14,513 nucleotides of DNA from Pseudomonadota bacterium (GTDB taxonomy: Bacteria; Pseudomonadota; Alphaproteobacteria; Rhizobiales; Devosiaceae). Positions 1 through 7,810 of this stretch are shown here, in pieces; the stretch's first letter is position 1, and the number at the start of each line of letters is the position of its first letter. The stretch spans positions 1 through 14,513 of the forward strand of contig JAEYYP010000042.1 in assembly GCA_023428425.1 (NCBI GenBank). Reading direction: 5' to 3'. A model generated the notes under the pieces. That model searched no databases, was not told the origin of the DNA, and saw only the letters and a program-made list of their open reading frames with translations. Both the position numbers and the translations under genes were made by a program.

Positions 1-2
1 AC

Positions 3-2606
3 TCCTATCTGGGCAAGGACTACGAGGTCCTTGCCAGCTTCGGCCATGTGCGCGACCTGCCGGCCAAGGATGGTTCGGTGCTCCCGGACGAGGATTTCGC
101 CATGAGCTGGGAGGTCGACACGGCCTCCCGGAAGCGCCTCGCCGATATCGGCAACGCCCTCAAGAACGCCGACGAACTGATCCTCGCCACCGACCCTGAT
201 CGCGAGGGTGAGGCCATCTCGTGGCACGTCCTCGACGTGCTCCGGCAGAAGAAGCTGCTCAAGGACAAGCCGGTCAGCCGCGTCGTCTTCAACGCCATCA
301 CCAAGTCGGCGATCACCGAGGCGATGCAGCATCCGCGCGCCATCGACGAGCCGCTGGTCGATGCCTATCTCGCTCGCCGCGCCCTCGACTACCTCGTCGG
401 CTTCACGCTCTCGCCGGTCCTCTGGCGCAAGCTGCCGGGCTCGCGCTCGGCCGGTCGCGTGCAGTCGGTAACGCTGCGTCTGGTGTGCGACCGCGAGTCG
501 GAGATCGAGAAATTCCGCGCCCAGGAATACTGGTCGATCGGCGCCAGGCTGAGCGAGAAGGGCAAGAGCTTCGAGGCCCGGCTCTACTCGGTGGATGGCA
601 AGAAGACCGACAAGCTCGATATTGCCAACGCCACCGAGGCCGAGGCGCTCAAGGCCGCCATCGAGGCTGGCACCTTCTCCGTCAGCGCCGTCGACAGGAA
701 GCCCACCAAGCGCAACCCGTACGCGCCGTTCACCACCTCGTCCCTGCAGCAGGATGCATCGTCGCGCCTCGGCTTCTCGCCCAGCCGCACCATGCAGATC
801 GCGCAGCGCCTCTACGAGGAAGGCATCATCACCTATATGCGAACCGACGGCGTCCAGATGGCGCCCGAGGCCATCGACCAGGCTCGCCGCGCCATCGTCA
901 AGGAGTTCGGCTCGGACTACGTGCCCGAGAAGGCGCGCATCTACCAGACGAAGGCGAAGAACGCGCAGGAGGCCCACGAGGCCATCCGCCCGACCGACAT
1001 GTTCCGCCCCCCCAATACGCTGCGGGGCAATGACGAGCAGTTCAAGCTCTACGAGCTGATCTGGAAGCGCACTCTCGCCAGCCAGATGCGCTCCGCCGAG
1101 ATCGAGCGCACCACGGCCGACATCGCCGTCTTCGCCACCAGCCGCGACATCGCGCTGCGCGCCGTCGGTTCGGTCGTGACCTTCCCCGGCTTCCTCGCGC
1201 TCTACGGCGTGCAGGCAAAGGAAGCCCGCGATACCGACGAGGCCGAGGACGATGTCGACAGCCGCGAGCTGCCGCCGCTGAGCGTCGGTGACCGGCCGAA
1301 GCTCGAGCAGGCACTGATCGAGCAGCATTTCACCCAGCCGCCGCCGCGCTATACCGAAGCGAGCCTGATCAAAAAGATGGAAGAGGTCGGCATCGGCCGC
1401 CCCTCCACCTACTCGGCTACGGTGTCGGTGCTGCAGGACCGCAACTATGTCCGCGTCGACAAGCGCGCGCTGATCCCCGAGGATCGCGGCCGCATCGTCA
1501 CCGCCTTCCTCGAGAGCTTCTTCAACCGCTATGTCGAGTACGGCTTCACCGCCAGCCTCGAGGAGAAGCTCGACCTCATCTCCGACGGCAAGCTCGCCTG
1601 GAAGGACGTGCTGCGGGAGTTCTGGACCGACTTCCAGCACCACGTCGAGGAGATCAAGGATCTCCGCGTGTCCGAGGTGCTCGACGCTCTCAACGACCTG
1701 CTTGCCGACCACATCTTCCCGGCCCGGCCCGACGGCTCCGATCCGCGTCGCTGCCCGAACTGCGGCGAAGGCCAACTGTCGCTGAAGCTCGGCAAGTTCG
1801 GCGCCTTCATCGGCTGCTCGAACTATCCCGAGTGCCGCTACACCCTGCAGCTGGCCGATGCCGCCGCCGGCGGCGCGTCCGAGGCCGGTTCGGGCGATGG
1901 AGTCCTCGGCACCGACCCGGAGAGCGGGCTCGACGTCCTCTTGAAGTCGGGGCGGTTCGGTCCATATGTGCAGCTGGGCGAGGGCGACGCGCCGAAACGT
2001 TCGTCGCTGCCCAAGGGTTGGGAGCCCGGCAGCCTGACGCTCGACAAGGCGATCGAACTGCTGAAGCTCCCGCGCGAAGTCGGCAATCACCCGGAGACGG
2101 GCAAGCCGATCAGCGCCGGTATCGGTCGCTACGGACCGTTCATTCTGCACGACGGCACCTACGCCAACCTCCCCGACGTCGAGGAAGTGTTCACGGTCGG
2201 GCTCAACCGCGCAGTCGATCTGTTGGCGCAGAAGGCCGCCGGGGGTGGTCGCTTCGCGCGTGGCAACCGTGCCGCGCCGGCCGCGATCCAGACCTTCGAG
2301 CACGAGGCGGGCCCGATCACGGTGCGCGCCGGCCGCTATGGCCCCTACGTGAATCAGGGCAAGGTGAACGCCACGCTGCCCAAGACGTTGACGCCCGAGG
2401 AAATCACCCTCGAGCAGGCCCTGGAGCTGATCGTCGCCAAGGGCGGCGCCGCTCCGAAGAAGAAAGCCACGTCGCGCACCGCCGCCGCCAAGAAACCGGC
2501 CGCGAAGAAGGCCGCGACGACAAAGAAACCAGCGGCCAAGGCGAAAGCCACGACAGCAAAGCCGAAGGCCGCCAGCAAGAAGACCAAGGCGGAGACCTCC
2601 GCCTAA
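3..2606 (+). CDS. topA: DNA topoisomerase I (5' end outside window)
   Basis: Type IA topoisomerase that relaxes negative supercoils behind RNA polymerase and replication forks. The reading frame is open from base 3, so the first part of the Toprim domain lies upstream of the window; the Met at base 48 is internal. Counting from that Met, the Toprim metal-binding motif DPDREGE is at 49-55 and the catalytic Tyr is Y263 in ITYMRTDG. A four-Cys zinc ribbon begins CPNC at 569. Three glycine-rich C-terminal repeats with the core RxGPY or RFGPYV follow (about 635, 710 and 760), and the protein ends in a Lys/Ala-rich tail of about 45 residues that probably contacts DNA. This one-zinc-finger plus repeats layout is usual for alphaproteobacteria. 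It is followed after 12 bp by rnr, so the two are probably co-transcribed. Confidence 0.97.
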   Translation, partial: SYLGKDYEVLASFGHVRDLPAKDGSVLPDEDFAMSWEVDTASRKRLADIGNALKNADELILATDPDREGEAISWHVLDVLRQKKLLKDKPVSRVVFNAITKSAITEAMQHPRAIDEPLVDAYLARRALDYLVGFTLSPVLWRKLPGSRSAGRVQSVTLRLVCDRESEIEKFRAQEYWSIGARLSEKGKSFEARLYSVDGKKTDKLDIANATEAEALKAAIEAGTFSVSAVDRKPTKRNPYAPFTTSSLQQDASSRLGFSPSRTMQIAQRLYEEGIITYMRTDGVQMAPEAIDQARRAIVKEFGSDYVPEKARIYQTKAKNAQEAHEAIRPTDMFRPPNTLRGNDEQFKLYELIWKRTLASQMRSAEIERTTADIAVFATSRDIALRAVGSVVTFPGFLALYGVQAKEARDTDEAEDDVDSRELPPLSVGDRPKLEQALIEQHFTQPPPRYTEASLIKKMEEVGIGRPSTYSATVSVLQDRNYVRVDKRALIPEDRGRIVTAFLESFFNRYVEYGFTASLEEKLDLISDGKLAWKDVLREFWTDFQHHVEEIKDLRVSEVLDALNDLLADHIFPARPDGSDPRRCPNCGEGQLSLKLGKFGAFIGCSNYPECRYTLQLADAAAGGASEAGSGDGVLGTDPESGLDVLLKSGRFGPYVQLGEGDAPKRSSLPKGWEPGSLTLDKAIELLKLPREVGNHPETGKPISAGIGRYGPFILHDGTYANLPDVEEVFTVGLNRAVDLLAQKAAGGGRFARGNRAAPAAIQTFEHEAGPITVRAGRYGPYVNQGKVNATLPKTLTPEEITLEQALELIVAKGGAAPKKKATSRTAAAKKPAAKKAATTKKPAAKAKATTAKPKAASKKTKAETSA

Positions 2607-2618
2607 AAGAAAGACCAA

Positions 2619-4916
2619 ATGGCCAAGGCGCCACGTACAACGACAAAGACCAAAGCCCCATCCCGCACTGCCCGGCAGTTCGAGGTGGGCACCCTCCCCT
2701 CGCGGGAGGCCATCCTCGAAGCGATGGCGCAGTTCCCCGATCTCGACGGCAAGCGCGAACTCGCGCGCCACTTCGGCATCAAGGGTGACATGCGCACCCC
2801 CTTCAAGGTGCTGCTCAAGGAGATGGAAGGCGACGGACACCTCGCGCGCTCACGCAAGCAGATCCGACGCACCGCCGCCCTGCCCGCCGTCACCGGCCTC
2901 GACATTCCGGCCGACGCCGACCCTGACGACCTCCACGCCTACCCGGCGCAATGGAACGACGCCGAGGGCCTGCCGCCGCGCGTCAGTGTGAAGCCGAGCT
3001 CCCGCGTCGCGCCGGCTCCGGGCGATCGCATCCTGGCCCGCATCGATGCCGGCGAGGGCGAACTCCCGCACTACGTCGCGCGCCCGATGAAGGTGCTGGA
3101 GAAGCCCCGCCGCGGCCAGATCGGCATCGTCCGCTTGGACGAGGACGGCGCCCGCCTGATGCCCATCGACCGCAAGTCCAAGGAGATGCGGATCGATGGC
3201 GGCGACCTGAAGGACGCCCGCGACGGCGACCTCGTCGAAGTCGAGGTGAAGTTCACCGGCCGGCTGATGATTCCCAAGGCCCGGGTCACCAACGTCATCG
3301 GCAATCCGAAATCCGAGGGGGCGGTCTCGATGATCGCCATCCACAACCTCGAAATCCCCTACCGCTTCCCCTCAGCGGTGACAAAAGAGGCCGAGGCGGC
3401 GAAGGAAGCATCGCTCAAGGGCCGCGAGGACTGGCGGCACATCCCCCTCCTCACCATCGATCCGCACGATGCCAAGGATCACGACGACGCCGTCTACGCC
3501 GAGCCCGACACTGACCCGAAGAACAACGGCGGCCACATCGTCTACGTCGCCATCGCCGATGTCGCCGCCTACGTTCGCCCGGGCACCGCGCTCGACCGCG
3601 AGGCCTATATCCGCGGCAACTCGGTCTATTTCCCCGACCGTGTCGTGCCGATGCTGCCCGAGCGCATCTCCAACGAGCTCTGTTCGCTGAAGGAAGGCGA
3701 GAACCGCGCCTCGCTCGCCGTCCGCATGGTCATCGGTGCCGATGGTCGCAAGCGCGCGCACAGCTTCCACCGCGTGCTGTTCCGCTCGGCCGCAAAGCTG
3801 AGCTACCAGCAGGCGCAGGCGGCCATCGACGGCCGTCCGGACGAGAAGACCGGGCCGATTCTCGACACCATCCTCAAGCCGCTCTGGGCCGCCTATGGCG
3901 TTATGGCGCACGCTCGCGACAAGCGCGGCCCGCTCGATCTCGACCTGCCCGAGCGCAAGATCATCCTCGACGGCAACGGCATGGTGGCCGACGTGCGCGT
4001 GCCCGAACGCCTCGATGCCCACCGCCTCATCGAGGAGATGATGATCGCTGCCAACGTCGCCGCCGCCGAGACGCTGGAGAAGCACCGCCAGGCGCTGATC
4101 TACCGCGTCCACGACGAGCCGAGCGACGAGAAGCTCACCGCCCTGCGCGATTTCCTCGCCTCGCTGTCGCTCCCTGCCCCCAAGGGCCAGGGCGTCCGAC
4201 CCGTCGACTTCAACCGCATCCTCGACAAGGCGCGCACCGACGGGAAAATCCAGCAGGTGAGCGAGATCATCCTACGCACCCAGGCGCAGGCCGAGTACGC
4301 GTCAGAGAACTATGGCCATTTCGGCCTCAACCTCGACCGCTACGCCCACTTCACCTCGCCCATTCGCCGCTACGCCGACCTGATCGTCCACCGTGCGCTC
4401 ATCAAGGCGATGGATTTCGGCAATGACGGCCTCACCGAAGCCGAGGAATCAAAACTCCCGGCCATCGCCGAGCACATCAGCCAGACCGAGCGCCGCGCCA
4501 TGCTGGCCGAGCGCGAGACCGTGGACCGCCTCCTCGCGCAGTTCCTCGCCGAGAAGGTCGGGGCCGAGTTCGACGCAAGGGTCGCCGGCGTCACCCGCTC
4601 GGGCCTGTTCGTCCGGCTGCGCGACTCGGGCGCCGACGGCTTCATCCCGGCGTCGACCATCGGCCAGGACTACTATCGCTTCGTCGAAGAGATGCAGGCC
4701 ATGGTCGGCGACCAGACCGGCGAAACCTTCCGCATCGGCGACGACGTCCGGGTCCGGCTGGTCGAGGCCGCGCCGATCGCTGGGGCCCTGCGCTTCGAAC
4801 TCATGAGCGAGGGCAGCCGCGGCGTTCCGTCATCTGGCGGGCGTGGCCGCAAGGGCCCATCTACCTCACGAGGCAAGGCGGGCGCCTATCGCAAGTTCGC
4901 CAGGAAGAAGAGATGA
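2619..4916 (+). CDS. rnr: Ribonuclease R (3'-5' exoribonuclease)
   Basis: Processive, hydrolytic 3'-5' exoribonuclease of the RNase II/R family that degrades structured RNA, works in rRNA and tmRNA quality control, and acts in the cytoplasm. The 765-residue product has an N-terminal winged-helix-like region (about 25-85), cold-shock/OB-like regions (about 130-240), and the RNB catalytic domain (about 265-600). The four metal-binding aspartates are D281, D287, D289 and D290, with the same spacing as D201/D207/D209/D210 of RNase II. The motif RYAHFTSPIRRYADL begins near 574. An S1 domain (about 640-730) and a basic Lys/Arg tail follow. The length is near that of E. coli RNase R (813). The ATG is 12 bp after topA with only a weak purine-rich ribosome site (AAAAGAAAGA). 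The stop overlaps the next start (ATGA), implying translational coupling. Confidence 0.97.
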   Translation: MAKAPRTTTKTKAPSRTARQFEVGTLPSREAILEAMAQFPDLDGKRELARHFGIKGDMRTPFKVLLKEMEGDGHLARSRKQIRRTAALPAVTGLDIPADADPDDLHAYPAQWNDAEGLPPRVSVKPSSRVAPAPGDRILARIDAGEGELPHYVARPMKVLEKPRRGQIGIVRLDEDGARLMPIDRKSKEMRIDGGDLKDARDGDLVEVEVKFTGRLMIPKARVTNVIGNPKSEGAVSMIAIHNLEIPYRFPSAVTKEAEAAKEASLKGREDWRHIPLLTIDPHDAKDHDDAVYAEPDTDPKNNGGHIVYVAIADVAAYVRPGTALDREAYIRGNSVYFPDRVVPMLPERISNELCSLKEGENRASLAVRMVIGADGRKRAHSFHRVLFRSAAKLSYQQAQAAIDGRPDEKTGPILDTILKPLWAAYGVMAHARDKRGPLDLDLPERKIILDGNGMVADVRVPERLDAHRLIEEMMIAANVAAAETLEKHRQALIYRVHDEPSDEKLTALRDFLASLSLPAPKGQGVRPVDFNRILDKARTDGKIQQVSEIILRTQAQAEYASENYGHFGLNLDRYAHFTSPIRRYADLIVHRALIKAMDFGNDGLTEAEESKLPAIAEHISQTERRAMLAERETVDRLLAQFLAEKVGAEFDARVAGVTRSGLFVRLRDSGADGFIPASTIGQDYYRFVEEMQAMVGDQTGETFRIGDDVRVRLVEAAPIAGALRFELMSEGSRGVPSSGGRGRKGPSTSRGKAGAYRKFARKKR

Positions 4917-5335
4917 CGATGGCGGTCGAAGTCCAGTCCATGCGCGAGCAGCGCTCACTCGGAAAAGCAATCCTCAACGGGTTGGCCTGTCGATGCCCCA
5001 GTTGCGGCAAGGGCAAGGTCTTCTCGGGCTACCTGAAGGTCAGGGACACCTGCTCGGAGTGCGGCACGAAGCTCTCCAGCGCCCGCGCCGACGACTTCCC
5101 GCCCTACATCGCCATCTTCATCGTCGGCCACGTGCTGGTCGGCTGGATGCTGCACGCCGAGATGAGCGGCCCCGTCGATCCGATGTTCTACGTCTGGACG
5201 ATGATTCCGCTCGCCATCGTACTGCCGCTCGCCATGCTGCCCTCGATCAAGGGCGCCGTGATCGGCCTGCAATGGGCGCATTTCATGTACGGCTTCGACC
5301 CCAACCGCGCCGACACCTCGAAGTCCGACGTCTGA
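4913..5335 (+). CDS. DUF983 family small membrane protein with zinc ribbon
   Basis: A 140-residue protein of the DUF983 family, whose function is unknown. A cytosolic N-terminal zinc-ribbon-like motif is visible, CPSC at 28-31 and CSEC at 47-50, followed by two hydrophobic segments (about 63-82 and 92-117) that should cross the inner membrane. No enzymatic motif is visible. The ATG shares four bases with the rnr stop (ATGA), so it is almost certainly translated as the last gene of the topA-rnr unit. A second in-frame ATG six bases downstream (4919) could also serve as the start. No convincing terminator is seen between this gene and rpmG. The family call is from recognised sequence features; any role is unknown. 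Confidence 0.9.
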   Translation: MTMAVEVQSMREQRSLGKAILNGLACRCPSCGKGKVFSGYLKVRDTCSECGTKLSSARADDFPPYIAIFIVGHVLVGWMLHAEMSGPVDPMFYVWTMIPLAIVLPLAMLPSIKGAVIGLQWAHFMYGFDPNRADTSKSDV

Positions 5336-5356
5336 GCTCGCCCGGCGCGACAGTGC

Positions 5357-5385
5357 CTTGACAACCAGCCGCAAATCCGTAGTTT
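5357..5385 (+). promoter_or_regulatory. Probable sigma-70 promoter of rpmG
   Basis: CTTGACA at 5357-5363 is a perfect -35 element of the alphaproteobacterial housekeeping type. After a 16-bp spacer, TAGTTT at 5380-5385 is a plausible -10. Transcription would start near 5392, giving rpmG a leader of about 80 nt that contains a stable hairpin. This separates rpmG from the upstream topA-rnr-DUF983 unit. Confidence 0.6.
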
Positions 5386-5424
5386 GCGCGCAAATTCGAC
5401 TGGGCCCTGCGGCCACCAATTCAA

Positions 5425-5449
5425 TGCCGCGCGAATGCACCGCGCGGCA
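5425..5449 (+). promoter_or_regulatory. Stem-loop in the rpmG leader
   Basis: TGCCGCGCG (5425-5433) and CGCGCGGCA (5441-5449) form a perfect 9-bp stem with a 7-nt loop (AATGCAC). It ends 23 nt before the rpmG ATG and 9 nt before its AAGGA ribosome site. No T-run follows, so it is not a standard terminator. It may stabilise the leader or regulate L33 translation; the role is inferred. Confidence 0.5.
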
Positions 5450-5472
5450 AGCCGTTTCAAGGAACGAGAACA

Positions 5473-5640
5473 ATGGCCAAAGCCGTATCGCTCAAGATCA
5501 AGCTGGTTTCGACTGCCGACACCGGTTTCTACTACGTGACCAAGAAGAACTCGCGTACCCAGACCGAGAAGCTCTCGTTCAAGAAGTACGATCCCGTCGT
5601 GCGCAAGCACGTCGAGTTCAAGGAAGCCAAGATCAAATAA
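5473..5640 (+). CDS. rpmG: 50S ribosomal protein L33
   Basis: The 55-residue product begins MAKAVSLKIKLVSTADTGFY and ends EAKIK, the typical L33 sequence of the large ribosomal subunit near the E site. It contains no cysteines, so it is the zinc-independent (C-minus) form rather than the four-Cys form. The start is supported by an AAGGA ribosome site at 5459-5463, nine bases before the ATG. It has its own promoter (5357-5385) and a strong terminator 27 bp after the stop, so it looks monocistronic. rpmG next to pleD-divK is a familiar alphaproteobacterial arrangement. Confidence 0.97.
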   Translation: MAKAVSLKIKLVSTADTGFYYVTKKNSRTQTEKLSFKKYDPVVRKHVEFKEAKIK

Positions 5641-5662
5641 GCTGGCGGCTACGCCGGTTTCC

Positions 5663-5692
5663 AAAGGCCCGCGCTCCCGGCGCGGGCTTTTT
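5663..5692 (+). terminator. Intrinsic terminator of rpmG
   Basis: GCCCGCGC (5667-5674) pairs with GCGCGGGC (5680-5687) around a 5-nt loop (TCCCG). Five Ts follow directly (5688-5692), and upstream A bases can extend the stem. It lies 23-47 bp beyond the rpmG stop on the plus strand. Confidence 0.9.
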
Positions 5693-5737
5693 GTTTCCAC
5701 CGCCTTGTCCACAGGCGCCCTGCTGCATCACGAACGC

Positions 5738-5768
5738 AAAACGCCCGCTCCTGTACAAGGAGCGGGCG
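5738..5768 (-). terminator. Intrinsic terminator of the candidate small RNA
   Basis: On the minus strand, CGCCCGCTCCT (5768-5758) and AGGAGCGGGCG (5752-5742) form a perfect 11-bp stem around TGTAC. TTTT (5741-5738) follows at once. On the plus strand the hairpin is followed by GTCTGAAA, so it points leftward. It lies about 250 bp past the pleD stop, too far to be that gene's main terminator. Confidence 0.8.
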
Positions 5769-5924
5769 GTCTGAAAGGTGCCGGTCCGCAGCGGTATGTC
5801 GAAGAGGCCACTCTTGACCACTGCGGACCAGCCTCCCTACGGACCCAGGAGTTGCGGCGGACCTGAGGAGAACCGTAGGGATTTGCTGTGAACTGTCGCT
5901 CGACGCCGGGCGCCAGTCCGTTAG
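5738..5924 (-). ncRNA. Candidate structured small RNA, family unassigned
   Basis: No convincing protein is encoded here, but the minus strand folds well. Reading 5'-3': (a) a weak 6-bp stem, GGACTG (5919-5914) with CAGTTC (5895-5890). (b) A hairpin of TCCCTACGG (5881-5873) with CCGTAGGGA (5842-5834), topped by CTCAGG (5867-5862) with CCTGGG (5849-5844) and a 12-nt loop. (c) An uninterrupted 16-bp stem, 5832-5817 with 5795-5780, capped by AAGAG/CTCTT around TGGC. (d) An intrinsic terminator at 5768-5738. Several pairs are G-U on the minus strand but would be A-C mismatches on the plus strand (two in the 16-bp stem, one each in (a) and (b)), which supports minus-strand transcription. Length is about 185 nt if it starts near 5924. 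Nothing on the minus strand downstream could be a riboswitch target, so a stand-alone RNA is the best reading. I cannot match it to 6S, SRP RNA or tmRNA by eye. Confidence 0.6.
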
Positions 5925-5929
5925 GCGTA

Positions 5930-5963
5930 CCTATACAAGACCTCGCGGCGCTTGAAAGTCCAA
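5930..5963 (-). promoter_or_regulatory. Possible promoter of the candidate small RNA
   Basis: On the minus strand TATAGG (5935-5930) resembles a -10 box. The best-placed -35 is TTTCAA (5957-5952), 16 bp away. A better-looking TTGGAC (5963-5958) is 22 bp away, which is too far. Initiation would fall near 5924, just before the first hairpin. This is a weak match and rests mainly on position. Confidence 0.3.
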
Positions 5964-5989
5964 GGCCGTAACGTAACTAACTGGTAACC

Positions 5990-6015
5990 TTAATTCTCCC
6001 GGCCGTTCGGGAGAA
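5990..6015 (-). terminator. Probable terminator of divK-pleD
   Basis: On the minus strand TTCTCCCG (6015-6008) and CGGGAGAA (6001-5994) form a perfect 8-bp stem with a 6-nt loop (AACGGC), 6 bp past the pleD stop. The following tract TTAAGGTT is only moderately T-rich, so termination may be incomplete. Its presence implies that the small-RNA element further downstream has its own promoter or arises by read-through. Confidence 0.6.
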
Positions 6016-6021
6016 ATCAAA

Positions 6022-7392
6022 TCATGCGGCGTCGAATACGACGCGGTTACGGCCTTCGCGCTTGGCGCGATACAGCGCGACATCGGCGCGCTTCAGCATG
6101 ATTTCGGGCGTGTCTGTCTCGCTCTCGTTGAGCGCGAGGCCGACAGATATCGTGAGGGTCAGCGGCCGTGAATTGCCCGTGGCGAACACCCGCTCGGCCA
6201 CCGCCTGTCGCACCCGCTCGGCCACGCCCTGCGCCTGCCGCCAGTCGGTGTCGGGCATCAGCACCACGAACTCCTCGCCGCCGAACCGGCAGGCGAGGTC
6301 GACGCCGCGGATGTTGCGGCGCAGCCGGTCGGCGAACTCGCGCAGTACCGAGTCGCCGATATCGTGGCCATGCGTATCGTTGACCGACTTGAAGTAGTCC
6401 ATGTCGATCAGCATCACGGCCATGTCGCGGGCCTGCTCCTGCGCCTTGTCCAGCATCAGCGACAAGTGCCGGTCGAAGTAGCGGCGATTGTAGAGCCCGG
6501 TCAGCTCGTCAGTCACCGCCAGCGCCAGTGTGTTGGTCACGCTCTGGCGCAGCTCGCTGGCGTAGCGCTGCCGCCGGATCTGCGTACGCACCCGCGCCAG
6601 CAGCTCGTTGCGCTCCACCGGGCGCATGATGAAGTCGTTCACCCCGAGGTCGAGCCCGCGCACCACGCGTGGCTTGTCGTCGTCCTCGGCGATCAGGATG
6701 ATCGGCAGGGTGCGCGTCACTTCGGCCGTGCGCATCTGCGAGCAGACGCGCAGCGGGTCGAAGTCCCCCAGCGCCATCGACACCAGCACCAGTTCGTAGT
6801 CGCCGCCCGACACTGCCAGCGCGGCGTCCGCCGGGTTGGAGAGCACATCGACGCGGTTGTCGTTGGCGAGGTAACCCCGAATGCGCTCCGCCTGGCGCGG
6901 ATCGATGTCGACCACGAGGATCGATCCACCCTCCGAGCTCACCGAATCCATGGCGCGCATGGCGTCCTCGATGGCGATTTCCTGGCCGGTCAGCGCGCGG
7001 GCGCGCAGCTCGTCGGTCAGTGCCTTGAGGCGTACCAGGCTCTTGACGCGCGCCATCAGTTGCACGTCGTCTACCGGTTTGGTCAGAAAATCGTCGGCCC
7101 CGACCTCGAGCCCATGCACCCGGTCGGATGGCTGGTCGAGCGCCGTGACCATCAACACGGGAACGTGGCTCGTCCGGCGGTCGGCCTTCAGCCGGCTGCA
7201 CACCTCGAAGCCGTCCATGCCCGGCATCATCACGTCGAGCAGGACGATGTCGATGTCGCCGCGCGCGCAGATATCGAGCGCTTCCGGCCCCGACGAAGCC
7301 GTCACGACGTCGTAGTACTCAGCCGAAAGCCGCGCCTCGAGGAGACGCACATTCGTCGGAATATCATCGACGATCAGCACGCGCGCCGTCAA
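6022..7392 (-). CDS. pleD: PleD-type response regulator / diguanylate cyclase
   Basis: Makes cyclic di-GMP from two GTP after phosphorylation; in Caulobacter it localises to the stalked pole and drives the swarmer-to-stalked transition. The 456-residue protein has REC1 (about 3-120) with acidic residues D9/D10, phospho-acceptor D53 in LLDVMMPG, and K105. REC2 (about 157-275) lacks the acceptor Asp (Ser/Met where it should be) and would act as a dimerisation adaptor. The GGDEF domain (about 290-456) has an intact GGEEF active site at 371-375 and an inhibitory I-site RGVD at 362-365, so product inhibition is expected. The TTG start at 7392-7390 gives MTARVLIVDD, aligning with the Caulobacter PleD start; the nearest ATG upstream is out of frame. 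It lies 43 bp after divK, in the same operon. Confidence 0.97.
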   Translation of the reverse strand: MTARVLIVDDIPTNVRLLEARLSAEYYDVVTASSGPEALDICARGDIDIVLLDVMMPGMDGFEVCSRLKADRRTSHVPVLMVTALDQPSDRVHGLEVGADDFLTKPVDDVQLMARVKSLVRLKALTDELRARALTGQEIAIEDAMRAMDSVSSEGGSILVVDIDPRQAERIRGYLANDNRVDVLSNPADAALAVSGGDYELVLVSMALGDFDPLRVCSQMRTAEVTRTLPIILIAEDDDKPRVVRGLDLGVNDFIMRPVERNELLARVRTQIRRQRYASELRQSVTNTLALAVTDELTGLYNRRYFDRHLSLMLDKAQEQARDMAVMLIDMDYFKSVNDTHGHDIGDSVLREFADRLRRNIRGVDLACRFGGEEFVVLMPDTDWRQAQGVAERVRQAVAERVFATGNSRPLTLTISVGLALNESETDTPEIMLKRADVALYRAKREGRNRVVFDAA

Positions 7393-7435
7393 AGACCATC
7401 AACCCCACGATTTCGGGAAAACGCCCGCCTGCCAG

Positions 7436-7810
7436 CTAGTTGGCAGGTCCAATGTAGCGGGCAATGGTTTCCAAAAAGTGAGGCACGGAGATCGGTTTGC
7501 TGATGTAGCCCTCGCATCCGCCCTGCAGGATGCGCTCCTCGTCGCCCTTCATGGCGAAGGCGGTGACGGCGATCACCGGGATCGCCTGCAATTCGTCGTC
7601 TTCCTTCAGCCACTTGGTCACCACCAGCCCCGAAACCTCCGGCAGCTGGATGTCCATGAGGATCAGGTCCGGCCGGTGGGCCCGCGCGAGATCGAGCGCC
7701 TCGAGGCCGTTCCGGGTCTGGATGACGGAATACCCGCGCGATTCGAGCAGATCGTTGAAGAGCTTCATGTTGAGCTCGTTATCTTCGACGATCATCACGG
7801 TCTTGGGCAT
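7436..7810 (-). CDS. divK: Single-domain response regulator DivK
   Basis: Cytoplasmic single-domain regulator, phosphorylated and dephosphorylated by DivJ/PleC-type kinases, that controls CtrA activity and polarity through DivL/CckA in alphaproteobacteria. The 124-residue product is one REC fold with D10 in the acidic pocket, phospho-acceptor D53 in MDIQLPEVSG, T83 in AVTAFAMKGDEE and K105 in ISKPIS. These stretches, together with NELNMKLFNDLL near 11, match Caulobacter DivK almost word for word. No output domain follows. The ATG at 7810-7808 is chosen because the longer open frame upstream (to 8236) is antisense to DUF3572 and dinB and shows no homology. The ribosome site is weak. It leads the divK-pleD operon. 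Confidence 0.97.
   Translation of the reverse strand: MPKTVMIVEDNELNMKLFNDLLESRGYSVIQTRNGLEALDLARAHRPDLILMDIQLPEVSGLVVTKWLKEDDELQAIPVIAVTAFAMKGDEERILQGGCEGYISKPISVPHFLETIARYIGPAN

Noticed and set aside
5633..5821. 62-residue minus-strand open frame between rpmG and pleD
   Set aside because: It runs through two terminators and the structured RNA stems; the sequence is explained by RNA structure rather than protein coding.
5738..5924. 6S RNA, SRP RNA or tmRNA as the identity of the minus-strand RNA
   Set aside because: The SRP GGAAG-type apical motif and a tmRNA tag frame are not seen, and the several separate hairpins do not resemble the single long rod of 6S. 6S cannot be fully excluded by eye.
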